Shown here piece by piece: positions 5,693 to 7,723 of a DNA stretch of 7,723 nt. The stretch spans positions 1 through 7,723 of the forward strand of contig JAJQCL010000253.1 of assembly GCA_021202715.1 (NCBI GenBank), in the 5' to 3' direction. The position numbers were made by a program, and so were the translations under genes. Origin of the DNA: Lachnospiraceae bacterium (lineage in GTDB: Bacteria > Bacillota > Clostridia > Lachnospirales > Lachnospiraceae). A model generated the notes under the pieces. The model ran no database searches, was not told where the DNA came from, and saw nothing but the letters and a program-made list of their open reading frames with translations. Within the stretch, counting starts at the first letter, position 1. Every line of letters begins with the position of its first letter.

Positions 5693-6040
5693 ATGGGTTG
5701 GGAACAGTTTGGTCAGAAGATCAGCAAGACAGGAAAAGAGGTCAGTGAGAAGGTGAAGGAGACATCCGAAGTGGTGCGTCTGAAGCAGAAGAAGGCCTCA
5801 GAGGAAGCGCAGCTTGAGGAAGTTTACGCGGAGATCGGCCGTTATTATTTTGAGAATCATGAGGGCGAGATTTCGGAGGAACTGATCTCCTGCTTTGAAA
5901 AAGTGACAGAGATCCAGGCTTCGATCGAGGAAAGTCAGGCCGCGATCGATGGGATCCGTAAGACGAAGACATGTCCTGTCTGCGGGGCGTCGATGGAGGC
6001 AGATTCGGTGTTCTGCAGCCGCTGTGGCGCGAAAATGTAA
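5693..6040 (+). CDS. Small coiled-coil protein with C-terminal zinc ribbon
   Basis: Predicted 115-residue soluble protein of unknown function. Residues about 10-90 are rich in Lys, Glu, Gln and Ala and look helical or coiled-coil (SEKVKETSEV, KQKKASEEAQLEEVYAEIG, then EIQASIEESQAAIDGI). The C-terminus is a zinc ribbon with Cys94, Cys97, Cys108 and Cys111 (CPVC, ten residues, CSRC), a form common in small Firmicutes proteins. There is no signal peptide or membrane helix. ATG codons stand at 5690 and 5693; the second is chosen because AAAGGTGG (5679-5686) is six bases before it, but the first is nearly as likely and differs by one residue. The frame is open upstream to 5576, but that part covers the promoter and leader. 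guaA begins 15 bases after the stop, so the two are almost certainly cotranscribed. A role in GMP synthesis cannot be inferred from this alone. Confidence 0.82.
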   Translation: MGWEQFGQKISKTGKEVSEKVKETSEVVRLKQKKASEEAQLEEVYAEIGRYYFENHEGEISEELISCFEKVTEIQASIEESQAAIDGIRKTKTCPVCGASMEADSVFCSRCGAKM

Positions 6041-6055
6041 GGTTACGGAGGAAAG

Positions 6056-7600
6056 ATGTTGGAGAGAGAACAGGTCATCGTTCTGGACTTCGGCGGGCAG
6101 TATAACCAGTTGATCGCGCGCAGAGTCCGGGAATGTCATGTATATGCGGAGGTGCTTCCATACACGACGCCGCTGGAGGAGATCCGGGCCAGACAGCCGA
6201 AGGGAATCATTTTTACGGGAGGCCCGAACAGTGTATATCTGGAGGAGTCTCCCCGGTGCGACGCGGCGATCTTCGAGATGGGGATTCCGATCCTGGGAAT
6301 CTGCTACGGTTCCCAGTTGATGGCATATCTGCTGCAAGGCCGGGTGGAGACCGCGCCGGTCAGCGAATACGGGAAAACAGAGGTGACCGTGGACCGCAGC
6401 TCTGTTCTCTTTGAGGATGTGGAAGAACAGACGGTCTGCTGGATGAGTCATACAGACTACATCGCAGAGGCTCCGAAAGGGTTCCGTGTCACGGCACGTA
6501 CGCCGGTCTGCCCGGTGGCCGCCATGGAGGATGCCAGTCGGGGACTCTATGCAGTGCAGTTCCATCCGGAGGTGCTTCATACCACGGAAGGGACGAAGAT
6601 GCTTTATAACTTCGTCCGTAAGGTCTGCGGCGCCCGCGGTGACTGGAAGATGGATTCTTTCGTGGAGCAGACGATTGGGAAGCTGCGGGAACAGATCGGC
6701 GACGGTCGGGTGCTCTGCGCCCTGTCCGGCGGGGTGGATTCCTCGGTGGCAGCGGTTCTGCTCTCCAAAGCGGTGGGAAAGCAGCTGACCTGTGTCTTCG
6801 TGGATCATGGTTTGCTTCGTAAGAATGAAGGCGATGAGGTGGAAGCCGTCTTTGGCCCGGAGGGCCCTTATGAGCTGAACTTCATCCGCGTCAACGCACA
6901 GGAACGCTTTTACAGCAAGTTAAAAGGCGTCGAGGAGCCGGAGCGCAAGCGGAAGATTATTGGCGAAGAATTTATCCGTGTCTTCGAGGAGGAGGCTCGG
7001 AAAATCGGCGCCGTCGTTTTTCTGGCACAGGGAACGATTTACCCGGATGTCATTGAGAGCGGTCTTGGCAAATCCGCCACGATCAAGTCTCACCACAACG
7101 TAGGCGGCCTGCCGGATCATGTGGATTTCAAGGAGATCGTGGAGCCTCTGCGGATGCTCTTCAAGGATGAAGTCCGCAAGGCGGGCCTGGAGTTGGGGAT
7201 CCCTGAATACCTCGTATACCGTCAGCCCTTCCCGGGTCCTGGCCTCGGTATCCGCATCATCGGCGAAGTCACCGCCGACAAGGTGCGCATCGTTCAGGAC
7301 GCGGACGCGATCTATCGGGAAGAGATTGCCAAAGCCGGCTGCGACAAGGACCTCGGCCAGTATTTCGCGGCGCTGACCAATATGCGCTCCGTCGGCGTCA
7401 TGGGCGATGAGAGAACCTACGACTACGCCGTGGCGCTGCGTGCCGTGCATACAAGCGATTTCATGACCGCTGACGCGGCTCAGATCCCCTGGGAGGTCCT
7501 GGGGAAGGTCACTACGCGGATCGTGAATGAAGTACGGGGTGTGAATCGGGTCATGTATGATCTGACCAGTAAGCCGCCGGGGACGATAGAGTTCGAATAA
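6056..7600 (+). CDS. guaA: GMP synthase (glutamine-hydrolysing)
   Basis: Predicted 514-residue cytosolic enzyme converting XMP, ATP and glutamine to GMP, the last step of guanine nucleotide synthesis. The N-terminal class I glutamine amidotransferase domain (about 6-190) has GICYGSQLM with nucleophile Cys83, and the FHPEV motif with His170 and Glu172. The ATP pyrophosphatase domain follows, with the P-loop SGGVDSS at 224-230 and VDHGLLRKNE at 249-258. The C-terminal dimerisation domain carries RQPFPGPGLGIRI (389-401) and ends in KPPGTIEFE. Length and domain order are normal and all key residues are present. The ATG at 6056 has GGAGG (6047-6051) four bases upstream. It is the second gene of a two-gene unit. 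No intrinsic terminator is visible after it within the window. Confidence 0.98.
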   Translation: MLEREQVIVLDFGGQYNQLIARRVRECHVYAEVLPYTTPLEEIRARQPKGIIFTGGPNSVYLEESPRCDAAIFEMGIPILGICYGSQLMAYLLQGRVETAPVSEYGKTEVTVDRSSVLFEDVEEQTVCWMSHTDYIAEAPKGFRVTARTPVCPVAAMEDASRGLYAVQFHPEVLHTTEGTKMLYNFVRKVCGARGDWKMDSFVEQTIGKLREQIGDGRVLCALSGGVDSSVAAVLLSKAVGKQLTCVFVDHGLLRKNEGDEVEAVFGPEGPYELNFIRVNAQERFYSKLKGVEEPERKRKIIGEEFIRVFEEEARKIGAVVFLAQGTIYPDVIESGLGKSATIKSHHNVGGLPDHVDFKEIVEPLRMLFKDEVRKAGLELGIPEYLVYRQPFPGPGLGIRIIGEVTADKVRIVQDADAIYREEIAKAGCDKDLGQYFAALTNMRSVGVMGDERTYDYAVALRAVHTSDFMTADAAQIPWEVLGKVTTRIVNEVRGVNRVMYDLTSKPPGTIEFE

Positions 7601-7646
7601 GTAAAGGCGTCGCTGGAACCCGCATAAACACTGGATTCTTTGCAAA

Positions 7647-7677
7647 TTTGAGTACCGTTTGATAACAATTTGATAAC
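7647..7677 (+). repeat. Three 11-base-phased direct repeats after guaA
   Basis: TTTGAGTAC (7647-7655), TTTGATAAC (7658-7666) and TTTGATAAC (7669-7677) recur every 11 bases. The last two are identical over 10 bases when the following A is included. Such helically phased direct repeats are typical of multi-subunit protein binding, for example arm-type sites of tyrosine integrases or iterons. guaA 3' ends are known integration sites for genomic islands, but no integrase is visible in this window. Confidence 0.55.
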
Positions 7678-7680
7678 AGC

Positions 7681-7715
7681 ACCGCCAGAACATTTATTAT
7701 AATGACGCTGACGGT
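7681..7715 (+). promoter_or_regulatory. TATAAT box inside an imperfect inverted repeat at the window edge
   Basis: A perfect TATAAT stands at 7698-7703 in an AT-rich stretch. It is flanked by ACCGCCAG (7681-7688) and CTGACGGT (7708-7715), which pair with one mismatch. No good -35 hexamer sits at 16-18 bases; TTGATA at 7670-7675 is 22 bases away. It may be part of a promoter/operator for a gene beyond the window. Confidence 0.3.
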
Positions 7716-7723
7716 TAGCGGGT

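Noticed and set aside
5798..6808. Minus-strand open frame (336 codons) across the zinc-ribbon gene and guaA
   Set aside because: Runs through two well-supported plus-strand genes and their junction; His/Arg/Leu-rich translation typical of antisense frames.
6920..7693. Minus-strand open frame (257 codons) opposite the guaA 3' half, considered as an integrase remnant because of the repeats nearby
   Set aside because: The translation has no tyrosine or serine recombinase motif and mirrors guaA codons.
1..7723. CRISPR array, toxin-antitoxin pair, retron, transposon or other defence system
   Set aside because: Looked for on both strands; no spaced long repeats, no reverse transcriptase, transposase or nuclease motifs. 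All sizeable coding capacity is explained by eight ordinary genes.

Overview
This window reads as ordinary chromosome from a Gram-positive anaerobe of the Clostridia, most like a fairly GC-rich Lachnospiraceae or relative. The grounds are the gene families (FAT-type acyl-ACP thioesterase, CvfB/YitL-like S1 protein, CtpA/CtpB-type S41 protease with an N-terminal anchor, small zinc-ribbon protein next to guaA), strong AGGAGG-type ribosome binding sites, use of GTG starts, and sigma-A-type promoters. The assignment rests on memory of these families; no search was run.

Layout. 31-747 (+) encodes an acyl-ACP thioesterase, followed at 857-1705 (+) by a CvfB-like RNA-binding protein. The cvfB stop overlaps the stop of a convergent XRE-family regulator (1702-2163, -), which has a GTG start. 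A 156-base divergent intergenic region separates this regulator from a membrane-anchored S41 C-terminal processing peptidase (2320-3699, +). It carries a good minus-strand promoter, a 12-base direct repeat and a 13-base palindrome over the regulator start. The protease gene and the convergent mscL (3856-4251, -) share what looks like a bidirectional terminator at 3772-3821. mscL and aroC (4473-5513, +) are divergent, each with a recognisable promoter in the 221-base gap. A separate promoter with a structured leader then drives a small coiled-coil/zinc-ribbon protein (5693-6040, +) and guaA (6056-7600, +), which are only 15 bases apart. The last 123 bases hold no gene but contain three 11-base-phased direct repeats and a TATAAT box.

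How the genes relate. Most are housekeeping: fatty acid release, RNA-linked regulation, envelope proteolysis, osmotic safety valve, aromatic amino acid synthesis, and GMP synthesis. They form short, mostly independent transcription units rather than one pathway. I found no defence locus, CRISPR array, toxin-antitoxin pair, transposase or integrase, and no convincing new multi-gene system.

The points most worth a second look are: (1) chorismate synthase has Leu where the family has a near-invariant active-site His, in the GESHG motif; (2) the phased repeats just after guaA, a known integration hotspot for genomic islands, which could be integrase arm-type sites marking the edge of an inserted element beyond the window; (3) regulatory structure in the xre/S41 and guaA-operon upstream regions.
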